Shown one piece after another: positions 51,627 to 61,379 of a DNA stretch of 64,000 nt. Origin of the DNA: DATADW01 sp963733905 (GTDB taxonomy: Bacteria; Actinomycetota; Acidimicrobiia; Spongiisociales; DATADW01); NCBI GenBank assembly GCA_963733905.1, contig CAVTEU010000006.1, forward strand, positions 434,001-498,000, in the 5' to 3' direction. The notes under the pieces were generated by a model. It made no database searches and was not told the origin of the DNA. It saw nothing but the letters and a program-made list of their open reading frames with translations. Numbering within the stretch: the first letter of the stretch is position 1; every line of letters begins with the position of its first letter. A program made the position numbers and the translations under genes.

Positions 51627-52149
51627 CGAAGACATCATCGCCGAGGATCCCGAGGAGGAGCGCGAGCCCCTCACCTCGGTGGGCGAGCTACAGGAACTCG
51701 TGGATGAGATGGTCGTCGCCCTGCGCGAGGCCCGGACGGTCCCGCTGTCGAGCAACGTGCTGGTGGATCGCGAGCAGTTCCTCGCCAACCTCGAGCGACT
51801 CCGCCAGGACTTGCCCGACGAGATGCGGGCGGCGAGGTGGATGGTGCGCGAGCGTGAGGCCTTCATCGGCCGCACCAACGAAAAGGCGCGCGACGTCATG
51901 GACAAGGCAAGGGCGAGGGCGACCGAGTTGGTCTCCCAATCGCGCATCATGGCCGAGGCCGTGGAAGAGGCAAACGCCCTGATCCGCCAGGCGGAAGCCG
52001 AGGGGAGCCGGATCAGGCTCGAGGCCGAGGATGAGATCGACCGCTGGTTCGTCCGCCTCGACTCGGTGTTCACCGGGGTGGTCAACCAGTTGCGCGATGC
52101 CCGTGCCGAGTTGTACGAGGCGAGGCAGGTCGACGAAGTACCGGAGTGA
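51619..52149 (+). CDS. DivIVA-like coiled-coil protein, SepIVA-like
   Basis: 176 residues, unbroken. An acidic N-terminus is followed by a long charged helix (REREAFIGRTNEKARDVMDK, ARATELVSQSRIMAEAVEEA). In mycobacteria SepIVA, a septation factor, is encoded in the same position before yceD, rnc and mutM, so the synteny supports this call. It overlaps yceD by 4 bp. Confidence 0.75.
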   Translation: MVDEDIIAEDPEEEREPLTSVGELQELVDEMVVALREARTVPLSSNVLVDREQFLANLERLRQDLPDEMRAARWMVREREAFIGRTNEKARDVMDKARARATELVSQSRIMAEAVEEANALIRQAEAEGSRIRLEAEDEIDRWFVRLDSVFTGVVNQLRDARAELYEARQVDEVPE

Positions 52150-52664
52150 GCGTGCAGGCCAACTCCTCCCTCCACTTCCCGGTTGGCGATCTGCTCCACC
52201 GGGTCGGCGCCAGGCGCGACATCTCGGCCGAGGCGGATGTCGATGTTGCACTGGAGGCAGCCCGGGTGAACGGCCCCGTCACCGTGACCGGTGTCCTCGA
52301 GGCCATGGTCGACGGTGTCGTGGCCACGGTCGATGTGGCGGTCCCCATCCATCTGACCTGCAACCGCTGTCTCACCGAGTGGGACGAGCTGCTGCCTGCC
52401 CGGTTCGTCCATGTTTTCGCCGATCGACTCGACGAAGAGGCCAGCCCGATCCAGCCCGACGGGTCGATCGACCTCTCCGATGTGGTTCACGACGAGGTGG
52501 CGCTGGCACTGCCAATGGCCCCGCTGTGCCGGCCCGATTGCGCGGGACTTTGCCCCGTGTGCGGAACCGACTTGAATATGGAGCCCTGCTCGGGTCATGA
52601 CGACGAATCGCCTCCCGATCCGACGTCGCCGTTCTCAGCGCTCGGGCAGCTATTGGACCGTTGA
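52146..52664 (+). CDS. yceD: YceD (DUF177) family protein
   Basis: 172 residues, unbroken, GTG start. Cys motifs LTCNRCLTEW and CRPDCAGLCPVCG mark DUF177; the gene precedes rpmF nearly everywhere. The family affects 23S rRNA accumulation in some species. Likely co-transcribed with rpmF and plsX. Confidence 0.9.
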   Translation: MSVQANSSLHFPVGDLLHRVGARRDISAEADVDVALEAARVNGPVTVTGVLEAMVDGVVATVDVAVPIHLTCNRCLTEWDELLPARFVHVFADRLDEEASPIQPDGSIDLSDVVHDEVALALPMAPLCRPDCAGLCPVCGTDLNMEPCSGHDDESPPDPTSPFSALGQLLDR

Positions 52665-52705
52665 GTCCTGGTTCACCGACCGACTAGTCGAGGGAGCACG
52701 CACCA

Positions 52706-52885
52706 ATGGCGGTGCCCAAGAAGAAGATGTCGCGAATGCGCACCCGGCGGCGGAAGGCCGAGTGGAAACTGCACAAGCCCCGCCTCTCCACCTGCCCTCA
52801 GTGCCATGCCCCCAAGCAGCCCCACCGCGCCTGCCGGAACTGCGGCAGCTATCGCGGCCGTGAGGTCGTCAAAACCGAGGCCTGA
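52706..52885 (+). CDS. rpmF: 50S ribosomal protein L32
   Basis: 59 residues from ATG 52706, after AGGGAG. MAVPKKKMSRMRTRRRKA is the family start; CPQC and CRNC form the zinc ribbon (STCPQCHAPKQPHRACRNCG). It lies 41 bp after yceD and 24 bp before plsX. Confidence 0.95.
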   Translation: MAVPKKKMSRMRTRRRKAEWKLHKPRLSTCPQCHAPKQPHRACRNCGSYRGREVVKTEA

Positions 52886-52909
52886 TCAGGTGCCTCGATC
52901 GGCTAGCTG

Positions 52910-53885
52910 ATGGCGCGTATCGCTCTCGACGCCATGGGGGGCGACAACGCCCCACAGGAGATCGTCGCCGGTGCTGTCGCCGCAGCCGCTGAGGGCATGG
53001 ACGATTGTCCTCGTGGGCGACGAGGTCATATGCAAGGACCTCCTCGCCGAGCACGGCGCCACCCTCCCCGTGGTCCATGCCTCCGAGGTCATCGGGATGG
53101 GGGATGACGCGGGCAAGGGAGTTCGTGAGAAGCCCGATGCATCCGTGGTGCGGTGTGCCCGCCTCGTTCGTCAAGGTGAGGCGGCCGGCTTTGTCTCGGC
53201 CGGCTCCACCGGCGCAGCCATGGCGGCGGCATCTGTTGTGATCGGGCGGGCCAAGGGCGTGCAACGGGCCGCTCTCGCCACCATCTTCCCCACGCCGGGT
53301 AACGCCACGGTTGTCCTCGACACCGGAGCCAACACCGAGGTCAAGCCCGACCATCTCGCCCAGTTCGGAGTGATGGGCTCGGTGGTTTCCGAGGTCTATG
53401 TAGGGCTGGAGAACCCAAGAGTCGGGCTCCTCAACATCGGTGAGGAGGAGGCGAAGGGGCGGGACCTGGAGAAGGCGGCCTTTGCGATGCTCGAAACCGC
53501 TCCCATCAACTTCGTGGGCAACATCGAGGGCCGCGACCTGGCGGCGGGTAAGGCGGATGTGATCGTCACCGACGGGTTCACCGGGAACGTCTTGCTCAAG
53601 ACCGCCGAGGGGGCCGCTTACTGGGTGATCGGTCTGGCAATGGAGGCGCTGGCCACTCTGGAGCAGACCCACCTGGAGGCGGTGCTCCCCGCTCTTCGTC
53701 GTGTGCGTCATCTGACGGACTCTGAGTCCACCGGCGGCGCTCACCTCGTCGGGCTCAAAGGGGTCGCGGTGATCGCCCACGGCTCCTCCTCGCGCACCGC
53801 CATCTTCAACGCCCTCGCCCTGGCGCGCACCGGCGCCGACCAGGATCTCGTAGGACGGGTGGCCACCCGACTCGCCGCCCGGTGA
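52910..53885 (+). CDS. plsX: Phosphate acyltransferase PlsX
   Basis: Makes acyl-phosphate from acyl-ACP in phospholipid synthesis. About 325 residues. N-terminus ARIALDAMGGDNAPQEIVAG, then VGDEVICKDLL, SAGSTGAAMAAA, LNIGEEEAKG, NFVGNIEGRDL and VIVTDGFTGNVLLKTAEG. One break near 53000 (a surplus A) splits off the first 30 codons. It overlaps rnc by 4 bp. Confidence 0.93.
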
Positions 53886-54580
53886 CCAGCCCGTCCCCGA
53901 CCGGGGGGCACCCCCTCGAGGCGTTGCTCGGTCACCGGTTCCACGACCCCGAGTTGCTGCACCGCGCCCTGGTCCACCGCTCCTATACCGCCGAGCACCC
54001 CGATGAGGCATCGAACGAGCGGCTCGAGTTCCTCGGCGACGCCGTGCTGTCCCTCGTGGTGAGCGACCTGCTCTTCTCGCGCTACCGCCACCTCGTCGAA
54101 GGGGAGATGGCCAAGGTGCGCGCCGCCACCGTCAACCGCGACGAACTGGCCGAAGTGGCGGCGGTGATCGGTCTCGGCAAGCACCTGTTGTTGGGCCGGG
54201 GTGAGGACGCCTCGGGTGGGCGGGAGAAGGGGTCGATCCTGGCCGACACCATGGAGGCGATTCTCGCCGCGCTCTACCTCGATGGGGGCATCGAGGCGGC
54301 CCGCCGCTTCATCGTGGCCCGGTGGGCGGATCGGGTCGACGACAGGTCTTCGGAGCCCGGTAGGCGCGACTACAAGACCCGGGTGCAGGAGGTGCTGGCG
54401 CTCCGCGGCTCGCGACCGGTTTACCTGGTCGAGGGTGAGGGCCCCGACCACCGCCGCAGCTTCCGCGCCCGGCTCCGCGCCGAGGGGCGGGTGATGGGCG
54501 TCGGCGAGGGTCACTCCAAGAAGGAGGCCGAGCAGGAGGCCGCCCGCCGCGCCCTGGAAGCCCTCCAGGGTGAGGGATGA
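53882..54580 (+). CDS. rnc: Ribonuclease III
   Basis: 232 residues, unbroken, GTG start overlapping plsX. Catalytic block NERLEFLGDAVLSLVVSDLL with the acidic cluster, and ADTMEAILAALYLDGG. The C-terminal dsRNA-binding domain has DYKTRVQEVL and GHSKKEAEQEAARRAL. Cleaves double-stranded RNA in rRNA maturation. Confidence 0.95.
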   Translation: MTSPSPTGGHPLEALLGHRFHDPELLHRALVHRSYTAEHPDEASNERLEFLGDAVLSLVVSDLLFSRYRHLVEGEMAKVRAATVNRDELAEVAAVIGLGKHLLLGRGEDASGGREKGSILADTMEAILAALYLDGGIEAARRFIVARWADRVDDRSSEPGRRDYKTRVQEVLALRGSRPVYLVEGEGPDHRRSFRARLRAEGRVMGVGEGHSKKEAEQEAARRALEALQGEG

Positions 54581-54595
54581 GCACCGCGGAGAGAC

Positions 54596-55425
54596 GTGCC
54601 TGAGCTCCCCGAAGTGGAGACGGTGCGCCGTCATCTCACCGAGGGCATCGAGGGAGCGACCGTCACCTCGGTGGAGGTGGGACACCCCCGGACGGCGCGC
54701 CGCCAGCCAAACCCGGCCGATCTGGTCGACCGGTTGGTGGGGCGGAGGGTCGAAAGGGTGGGGCGGAAGGGCAAGTTCCTCATGATCGAGGTCGGCGACT
54801 TCACCTGGGTCATCCACCTGGGGATGTCGGGCCGGGTCTCGCTCGATCCGCCGGACGCCGAGCGCGCCCCGCACACCCATCTCGTGGTGGGTTTCGACAC
54901 CGGGATCGAGCTGCGGCTTGGTGGATCCCCGCACCTTCGGTTTCAGCGCCGTCTACACCGACGAGGAGATCGCCGGCTCGCCGTTGCGGCTGCTCGGGGC
55001 CGACGCCTGGGAGCAGCCGCTCACCGCGGCCGAGCTGAGCGCCCGGTTGGACGGGCCGCACCGCTCCGATAAAACCGCTGTTGCTCGACCAGCGAATCGT
55101 CGCCGGGCTGGGGAACATCTATGCCGACGAGGCGCTGTTCCGTGCCGGGATCAGGCCCCATCGACCCGGCGGCTCGCTCGACGAGGAGGAGGTCGCCCGA
55201 TTGGTCGAGGCGATCCCTCCGGTGGTGGCGGCTGCGCTCGCCGACGGGGGGACCAGCCTCGGAGACCTCGCCTACCTGCTCCCCGATGGCCGGGCCGGCG
55301 AGCACCTCGATCGCCTCGCCGTCTACGGCAGGGCGGGCGAGCCGTGCCATCGTTGCGGCACCCCGATCGAGAGGGCGGTGCTGCGCGACCGCTCCACCCA
55401 TTGGTGCCCGGTCTGCCAGCGGTGA
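54596..55425 (+). CDS. mutM: Formamidopyrimidine-DNA glycosylase
   Basis: Base-excision enzyme for 8-oxoguanine. The mature N-terminus PELPEVETVRRHL with catalytic Pro follows GTG 54596. LLLDQRIVAGLGNIYADEAL and the C-terminal zinc finger CHRCG...WCPVCQR are present. Breaks near 54918 and 55075 (each one surplus G) are repaired to VDPRTFGFSAVYTD and SIKPLLLDQRI. About 276 residues. Confidence 0.94.
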
Positions 55426-55695
55426 AGGCCATAAGAGCCGTTGTCTCCGGTCAGGTGCAGGGGGTCGGGTTCCGGGTGGCCACCGGCCGGGCCGCTCGCC
55501 GGCTCGGGGTCACCGGTTGGGTGTGCAACCGATGGGACGGGTCGGTGGATGTGATGGCGCAGGGTGAGGACGCCGCCGTGGACGAGTTGACCGCATGGCT
55601 TGCATCCGGCCCGCCCGGTGCGCTTGGTGCGATCGGTGGCGGTGGAACCGACGGCTACCGACCCGGCGCTCTCGTCGTTCGAGATCCGTGGCTAG
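55422..55695 (+). CDS. acyP: Acylphosphatase
   Basis: About 90 residues, GTG start overlapping the mutM stop. The active-site Arg is in SGQVQGVGFRV and the Asn in GWVCNRWDGSVDV, both hallmarks. A break near 55630 (one surplus G) is repaired to ALVRSVAVEPTA and the protein ends FEIRG at 55693-55695. It overlaps the convergent reductase stop by 4 bp. Confidence 0.9.
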
Positions 55696-56249
55696 ACCGT
55701 GCGGTAGCGGAGGTAGACCGTCCCGTTACCGAAGCGACGCTCGTCTGCCAGTTCGAGTCTCTGTCGGAACCGGTCCGGGAGGGCCTTCTTGCCCCCTCCC
55801 ACCAGAATGGGTCCCACGAAAAGGTGGATCTCGTCGACAAGCCCGCCTCTGAGTGCGTCGGCGGCCAGCGCAGCGCCACCGACGAGGAGGTCCGAGGACG
55901 CGCTTTGTTTGATCTGGCGCACTGCCTCGGGGTCGAACTCCCGCTCGATCCTGGTGTTGGCGGTTGAGGCCGTTTCGAGCGTGCTCGAGTAGACGATCTT
56001 CTCCGCGGCCTGCCAGATGCGGGCGAAGTCGACGATGTAGGGCGGCTGCCCCGGAATCGTGTCCATGGTCTCCCACACCGACATGACCTCGTAGAGACGG
56101 CGGCCGTACAGATGGGTTCCCGTGCTGCTTATGAGTTCGTTGATGAAGCGGTGGACCTCTTCGTCGGGCTCCGACCAGTCGAACTTGCCGGTCTCGTCCT
56201 CGATGTAGCCATCCAGCGTTGTGTTCGTCGAGTAGATCAGGTTCGCCAT
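55692..56249 (-). CDS. Dihydrofolate reductase-family (RibD C-terminal-like) protein
   Basis: 185 residues, unbroken. NTTLDGYIEDETGKFDW, LYGRRLYEVMSVWETMD, DLLVGGAALAADALRGGLVD and LFVGPILVGGGKKAL match the DHFR-like RibD_C family of NADPH-dependent reductases. Not the housekeeping FolA by length and sequence. Substrate unknown. Confidence 0.87.
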   Translation of the reverse strand: MANLIYSTNTTLDGYIEDETGKFDWSEPDEEVHRFINELISSTGTHLYGRRLYEVMSVWETMDTIPGQPPYIVDFARIWQAAEKIVYSSTLETASTANTRIEREFDPEAVRQIKQSASSDLLVGGAALAADALRGGLVDEIHLFVGPILVGGGKKALPDRFRQRLELADERRFGNGTVYLRYRTV

Positions 56250-56324
56250 TCCGAATCACCCTTCCGTCTACGTTGAGAGCGTACGACTGTGCCCGAGGAG
56301 GCGAATCATCGGACAGGGTTGGTG

Positions 56325-56912
56325 ATGGTGACCACCTACATCGCTCTGCTGCGGGGGATCAACCTGGCGGGACGCCGCAAGGTGGCAATGCCCGCACTCC
56401 GCGAAGCGCTGGCCGAGGCCGGGTTCGAGGATGTGGCCACCTACATCCAGAGCGGCAACCTCGTGCTCGACAGCGGGAAGTCGGCCGCGGGGCTGCGCAC
56501 CGAACTGGAGAAGGTGATCGAGGACCGGTTCGGGTTCGCGGTCCCGGTGATCGTGCGGACTCGCAAGCAACTCGACGCGGTGATCTCCGCCAACCCCTTC
56601 CCCGAGCCCACCGATCCGCGGCTCCTCCACGTCGTCTTCCTCGAGAAGGCGGCCAACGCCGCTGCGGTGAAGAAGTTGGCCGCGTCAGCTACCGGGTCCG
56701 ACGAGGTGAAGTCGGTCGGGAAGGAGCTCTACCTCAACACCCCCGACGGGTTCGGGCGGAGCCCGCTGGCTGCCGCCATGGCCAAGGACCCTGCCGGGAT
56801 CACCGGGACCGCCCGCAACTGGCGAACCGTCCTCAAACTCGCCGAGATGGCGTGCTGGTTGAGTATCAAGGCTTCTCGTACACGACGACCTGGGTCGTGC
56901 TCTCCGAGGTGA
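56325..56912 (+). CDS. DUF1697 family protein
   Basis: About 180-195 residues. The family start is YIALLRGINLAGRRKVAMPAL; TYIQSGNLVLDS and ANPFPEPTDPRLLHVVFL follow, and ARNWRTVLKLAEMA is the usual C-terminus. ATG 56325 gives the family start. The frame runs 20 residues past the usual end and overlaps the convergent methyltransferase, so one base may be in error near 56850. Function unknown. Confidence 0.83.
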   Translation: MVTTYIALLRGINLAGRRKVAMPALREALAEAGFEDVATYIQSGNLVLDSGKSAAGLRTELEKVIEDRFGFAVPVIVRTRKQLDAVISANPFPEPTDPRLLHVVFLEKAANAAAVKKLAASATGSDEVKSVGKELYLNTPDGFGRSPLAAAMAKDPAGITGTARNWRTVLKLAEMACWLSIKASRTRRPGSCSPR

Positions 56913-57583
56913 ACGGTGCGCGGTCCCATCCCGCCCAGCGCTCCCGCAGCCGGAGCCCGGCGATCTTCGCCATCAGGTCGAGCTCGGACGGCCAGACATA
57001 GCGGTACGGGGCGGAGTGGCGGACCATGTGACCGCCCTCCTCGATCCAGTGATGCGACGACAAGATCTGCCCGACCAAGTCGTCATAGGTGTCGACCCCG
57101 ACATGGTCGGGCTCGAGGGCGAAGACGCTCGGTTCCTTGCCGGGCTGAGGGACGCCCACCTCGACCACAAAGCACCCGCCCGGCTCCAGGTGGGCGGCTG
57201 CGTTGGCGAAGACAGCGATCTGCTCGTCTTGTGTGGTCACGTTCATGATCGTGTTCGCCACCAGGTAGACGAGCCTGAACGTGCCCGGGACCCGAGTTGA
57301 CGTCATGTCGCCGACGGTCACCGGAACCTTCTCGGCGCCCGGCTTGGCGAGTAGCTGCTCCACCATGTGCGGCGACAGCTCGATCCCGTGAACGGCGATC
57401 CCTCGTTCGCTCAGCGGCAGTGCCACTCGACCCGTCCCGACGGCGAACTCGAGAGCAGGACCCGCCCCGCGCCAGATCGGCCAGGAAATCAACGATTGGA
57501 TCGAGGACCGACGGCTCGAACTGCGCCGCTGAGTTGGCGTCGTAGATCTCGGCGATGTCTCGGTCCCACATGATCGAACCCAT
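56866..57583 (-). CDS. Class I SAM-dependent methyltransferase
   Basis: About 238 residues. ATG 57583 starts MGSIMWDRDIAEIYDANSAA. After a break near 57478, PALEFAVGTGRVALPLSERG is the AdoMet motif I, HGIELSPHMVEQLLAK motif II, and LVYLVANTIMNV motif III. A small-molecule methyltransferase is likely; acceptor unknown. Confidence 0.82.
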
Positions 57584-57701
57584 GGCGGTCAGTGTGACGC
57601 GGACCGCGGTCACCGGCCGGGGGATTTCCGACTGGCTGGGTCAGCGCCGTTCGATTGCGTAGTCTCGACGAGGGATCGGTCAGGCATCTAAGGAGGGTCC
57701 G

Positions 57702-58140
57702 ATGACTGAGTCCGGAACGGAACCTACGACACCCCCACCGGAGCCACGGATTTGGAACCGCCCCTGGTTCATCGTTCTGGCGGTGATTGCCCTTGTGTAT
57801 TGGTTGTCTGGCTGATGATGAGTGGCGGTGGAGAGACCGATACAGGAACCGGAACCACAGTGGGACAGGTTCCGATACGACGTCACCTGAATCGGCCACC
57901 ACGGTCGGTCCAACAGGCACGACGGCACCCGAAGAGGTGTCTGAGACGACTACTGCTGCAGAAACCACTCCGGAAACCACCGTGGCGCCCGCAACCACCG
58001 TGGTGTCAACTACGGCGGCTACCGCTGACGACACCTTGGCCGTGGAGAGACACGCGCCTAACCGAGATGTGACCTTCGGCCTGAACGAGATCACAACAGT
58101 CGAGGACGTTGAGGTCTTCGGTCCCCAGAGCAACAGATAA
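57702..58140 (+). CDS. Membrane-anchored Thr/Ser-rich protein
   Basis: AAGGAGGGT precedes ATG 57702. A short cytoplasmic start (MTESGTEPTTPPPEPRIWNR) is followed by a helix (PWFIVLAVIALVYWL) and a Thr-rich extracytoplasmic stretch (ETTTAAETTPETTVAPATT), then a short tail. Breaks near 57805 and 57875 split it. Function unknown; Thr-rich linkers of this type are common in surface proteins here. Confidence 0.6.
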
Positions 58141-58162
58141 GGGGTCGGGTAACGCCGGGGGC

Positions 58163-59077
58163 CTACCGACCGTTGCTGGAGAAGTGCATGTAGTCCTTGA
58201 GGGTGTTCCACTCGCCGCCCCATTCCCATCCCATGGCGGCGAATGCGTCGACGACCGCATCGCCGGGGAGGATCATCCCCGGACGGACATCTTCTCTGTC
58301 GAGGTAGGCACTGGCGAGCTCCGGCAGCACCAGGTCGCCCTTGACATACGGGTTGTGGAAGGTGTTGACGTCGATCGCCAGCCCGTAGGCGTGCATCGAC
58401 CATCCGGTGGAGCCGGTGGCGGCTCGGCACACAAACGAGCTGGTCTCGTTGCCGTCGCCGGTGCGGTGGTCGTTCGAGATCAGAGAGGCTTTCCACCCGC
58501 ATCTGCTCGATCGGGAACCTGATCTCATGGAGCTTCCGGAACACCTCGACCATCTCTTCGGCGGCGGACTCATGGACGATCAACTCACCGGTGTGGAACC
58601 GCTCGTCGAACCCCCAGAAGGAGACGGTGAGGTAGCGCAACTCCTCGAGCGGGACCGGGCACCCCTCCTTCCAGGTGGAGCGGCGGGCAACGCTGCGCGG
58701 GACCGGCTCGACGGTCCCGACGAACCGATCGCCCTTGGGCGGGTCGAGCAGGTCCTCGGTGGCGATCCGCCGATTGACGAGCTCCGGCGGGGTCGGCTGG
58801 GGTAGGCCGTAGCCGTTTGGGCCGATCTCGAGGACCCTCGTCCCGAGCCAATCGGGGGCTGCGAACTCAGAGGTCGTAGTGGTCGTTGGTCTTGGACGTG
58901 TCGTCGTTGGCGCGACGGTGGTGGTAGTGGTGCTCGGCTCGAGTGGAGGTTGATGTGCCCCGAGCGACGGTTGTCGTTGTGCTCGAGCGGCGGTGCCGCC
59001 ACGGGCGGGGGAGCGCTGCTGCACGCAACGATCAGCGCCAACATGACGAGGAGCGGCCAAGACCTGGGCGGACACAA
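58163..59077 (-). CDS. M15-family metallopeptidase lipoprotein (VanY-like)
   Basis: About 300 residues. A lipobox signal (LLVMLALIVACSS) is followed by a Thr-rich linker, then GFDERFHTGELIVHESAAEE and the peptidase site SMHAYGLAIDVNTF with YMHFS; the His/Asp/His pattern fits zinc binding in M15 D,D-carboxypeptidases. Two to three breaks split it (near 58880 and 58490 at least). The exact start is unclear: TTG 59077 or a longer upstream signal. It would trim cell-wall peptides outside the cell. Confidence 0.72.
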
Positions 59078-59185
59078 TCAGAAGACGTTTCAAGCGCCCG
59101 GGAGTTCTCGTCGGTTCGGTTCGGGAAAACTTGGCGTACGGCTCCGTAGCGGCGAACAACGTCGAGTGATACGGTCGTTCGTAAG

Positions 59186-59851
59186 GTGAGAAGGTGCTTC
59201 CTGTCGTGTTGGTGGCTCTGGCGGTGGCGCTGTTCCGACCCGGCTACGTCGACTCCACGGTCCTGCCCTCCGACCACGGATGCCCCCTCGACGACGGTTG
59301 AGCCGGCCACCTCCACCACGGTGGCTCCGTCCACGACAGTCGCTCCCGACCACGACGGTGCCGCCGGCGACAACCGTGACGGTCGAGGCGGGTCCTCCCC
59401 GGGTGAACATGCGTCCCCGTTCCGACACATTCGTGATCGAGGAGTGGGAGCGGATCTTCCGCCAGTTCAGTCGGTACGAGGACTGGTTGGGCGAGAACCC
59501 CACCGACGATCGAGAGACCCTCGAAGCGATCTATCACCCCGATGGACCACGGTTCGACGATCGTGCAGGAGGGTCTGCGCAGCTTGCGAGAGAGGGTCTG
59601 ACGGTCTCGAATGCCGGCCCGGGAGAGTCTGCTGTTCCTAGGTCGCTTGAGCGAGTCTGATGAGCTCGATGACGGACGTGTTCGTCGTGCTTGCGACCAC
59701 GACGATCGGCAGGTGGCGTCGTATCAACGGCGACGGGGAGGTTATTGAGCGAATTGCCGGGATGGGATCGCTCGGACTTCGGACATCGATTTCCGGCGAG
59801 TGCAGGATGGGCGATGGCTGGTGTGGGACCTGGAGGTTGCCTCAGCGTTGA
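59186..59851 (+). CDS. Secreted Thr-rich hypothetical protein (broken frames)
   Basis: A signal helix (VLPVVLVALAVALF) near 59194 is followed by a Thr-Val-Ala-Pro linker and then VNMRPRSDTFVIEEWERIFR, FSRYEDWLGENPTDDRETLE. Three or more frame breaks leave the C-terminus uncertain; VQDGRWLVWDLEVAS in one frame is a plausible end. Divergent from the M15 peptidase gene. Family not recognised. Confidence 0.45.
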
Positions 59852-60769
59852 GACCTCACTGGCGATCATCGCTGCTGTTCTGTTGGCTTGTCAGCGAGCT
59901 CGTGACTCCATGGCACTCAGCGAGCTCCCGGTCCGTGCTCCATCGATCCCGAACCTCGCTCTGTGCGAGGTGACGACGATGATCGCGACGACCGTCCGAG
60001 ACGGAGTCCTCGACGAAGCTGACGGACGAGATCATGAACTGGGGAGCATGGGATCTTGTAGGTGATTGCCCGGACTCCGATATCGCGCCGACCCCTTGCA
60101 ATTCGGCTTCTCTATTGGGTCATGGTGCCTGGGCGGGTCAGCGGGTTCACATCTCCGCACTTCCCCGGCTCCCTGGGTCCCGACGCCACCGGTTCCTGGT
60201 GGCCCGCCGGGTGCGAGTATTCGGGTTGGATGGTTTCGTCCACGATGACACATGTGTCTCGGAGACGTGGGCGGCTGATGTGTGGGGCCGGGTGGCCGAG
60301 TTGATCCCTGAGGCGGAGCTGTCGAAGAGCCCTCACGTGCGGGGTCTCACCGGGTTGGAGACGTGGGCTTGGTACGAGGGTGACACCCAGATTCAACCCT
60401 TCGGGTTCGAGGTGACCGACGAGCTGACCGGTCTGTCGATCGGGGTGGAGGCGTGGGCGTGGATCACCACCTACCAATGGGACTTCGGTGATGGCGCGGT
60501 TGGGGGGTCGGTGGCTTACCGGTTCGAGGACGCTCCCGGGGCGGCGGGTTCGGAGGGCAGACCCGCCGGCCCGTCACACCTATGAGACCAGCCACGACGA
60601 CGCCGGGTTGGCTGAGGGCTACCCGTTTGGGGTGGACGTGACCTGGGTCGGCGAATTCCGGTGGTGGGATGGTGCCGACTGGTCGGGTGTGGAGCCGATG
60701 GTGGGGGAGGCGGTGCTGTCGGAGGTGATCGTCCTACCCGGTGCCCGAGGTCCGATCCGTCCTTCGTAA
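59848..60769 (+). CDS. Secreted PKD-like hypothetical protein (broken frames)
   Basis: The best supported part is 60240-60769: ETWAADVWGRVAELIPEAEL, LTGLETWAWYEGDTQIQPFG, TTYQWDFGDG (PKD signature) and HTYETSHDDAGLAEGYPFGV. The N-terminal part has INWGAWDLVGDCPDSD-like Cys-containing stretches in a different frame and a possible signal helix (LAIIAAVLLAC) near 59865. At least three breaks; start TTG 59848 is tentative. An extracellular binding protein is likely. Confidence 0.5.
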
Positions 60770-60821
60770 CAGCGCCCCGTGACCTCGCGTGGCACATCGC
60801 CCCGATGCCCGATCTCACTGA

Positions 60822-61283
60822 ATGTCAGGTCGTACTCCGACAGAGGTGACCACTGACAGCAAAGGACGGGTGATGGTCCCCGTGCCATTCGATCCGGACG
60901 AGGTGTGGGGCAAGAAGCCAAGACACCATGTTGCTGGGACGATCGGTGGAATGGGGTATCGGGGAGTGGTCGAACCGCTGGGAGAGGGGCAGGGCGTCGC
61001 ACTCGGTCCGGCATGGCGGCGGGACTGTGGGATCGGCCCCGGTGACCTCGTCGAGGTGGCGCTGTTCCCGGAAGGGCCCCAGCGACAGGGATTGGCCCCC
61101 GACATCCAGGCGGCCCTCGACGCGTCACCTGAGGCCGGCGCGTTCTTCGATTCGTTGGCGCAGTTCTATCGAAATGCCTATCTGCGTTGGATCGACTCGA
61201 CAAAGCGACGACCCGAACTAAGGGTCGATCGGATCGCCGAGGTGGTGAGCCTTCTCGAGCAGGGGATCAAGCAGCGACCCTAG
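60822..61283 (+). CDS. DUF1905 / YdeI-OmpD-associated family protein
   Basis: 153 residues, unbroken. VPVPFDPDEVWGKKPRHHVA and GVALGPAWRRDCGIGPGDLV form the DUF1905 barrel, and SLAQFYRNAYLRWIDSTKRR the OmdA-like helical tail. Members are linked to bacteriocin or peptide resistance in some species; role here unknown. Confidence 0.85.
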   Translation: MSGRTPTEVTTDSKGRVMVPVPFDPDEVWGKKPRHHVAGTIGGMGYRGVVEPLGEGQGVALGPAWRRDCGIGPGDLVEVALFPEGPQRQGLAPDIQAALDASPEAGAFFDSLAQFYRNAYLRWIDSTKRRPELRVDRIAEVVSLLEQGIKQRP

Positions 61284-61379
61284 CCTCGGCCGGGCAGCGA
61301 ATCGAACATGTGTTCGCCAGTTTGTCGCACCCTGGTGGTACGTTGTGGCTACTTCCCCACCGTGAACCATGGAGTTGTC

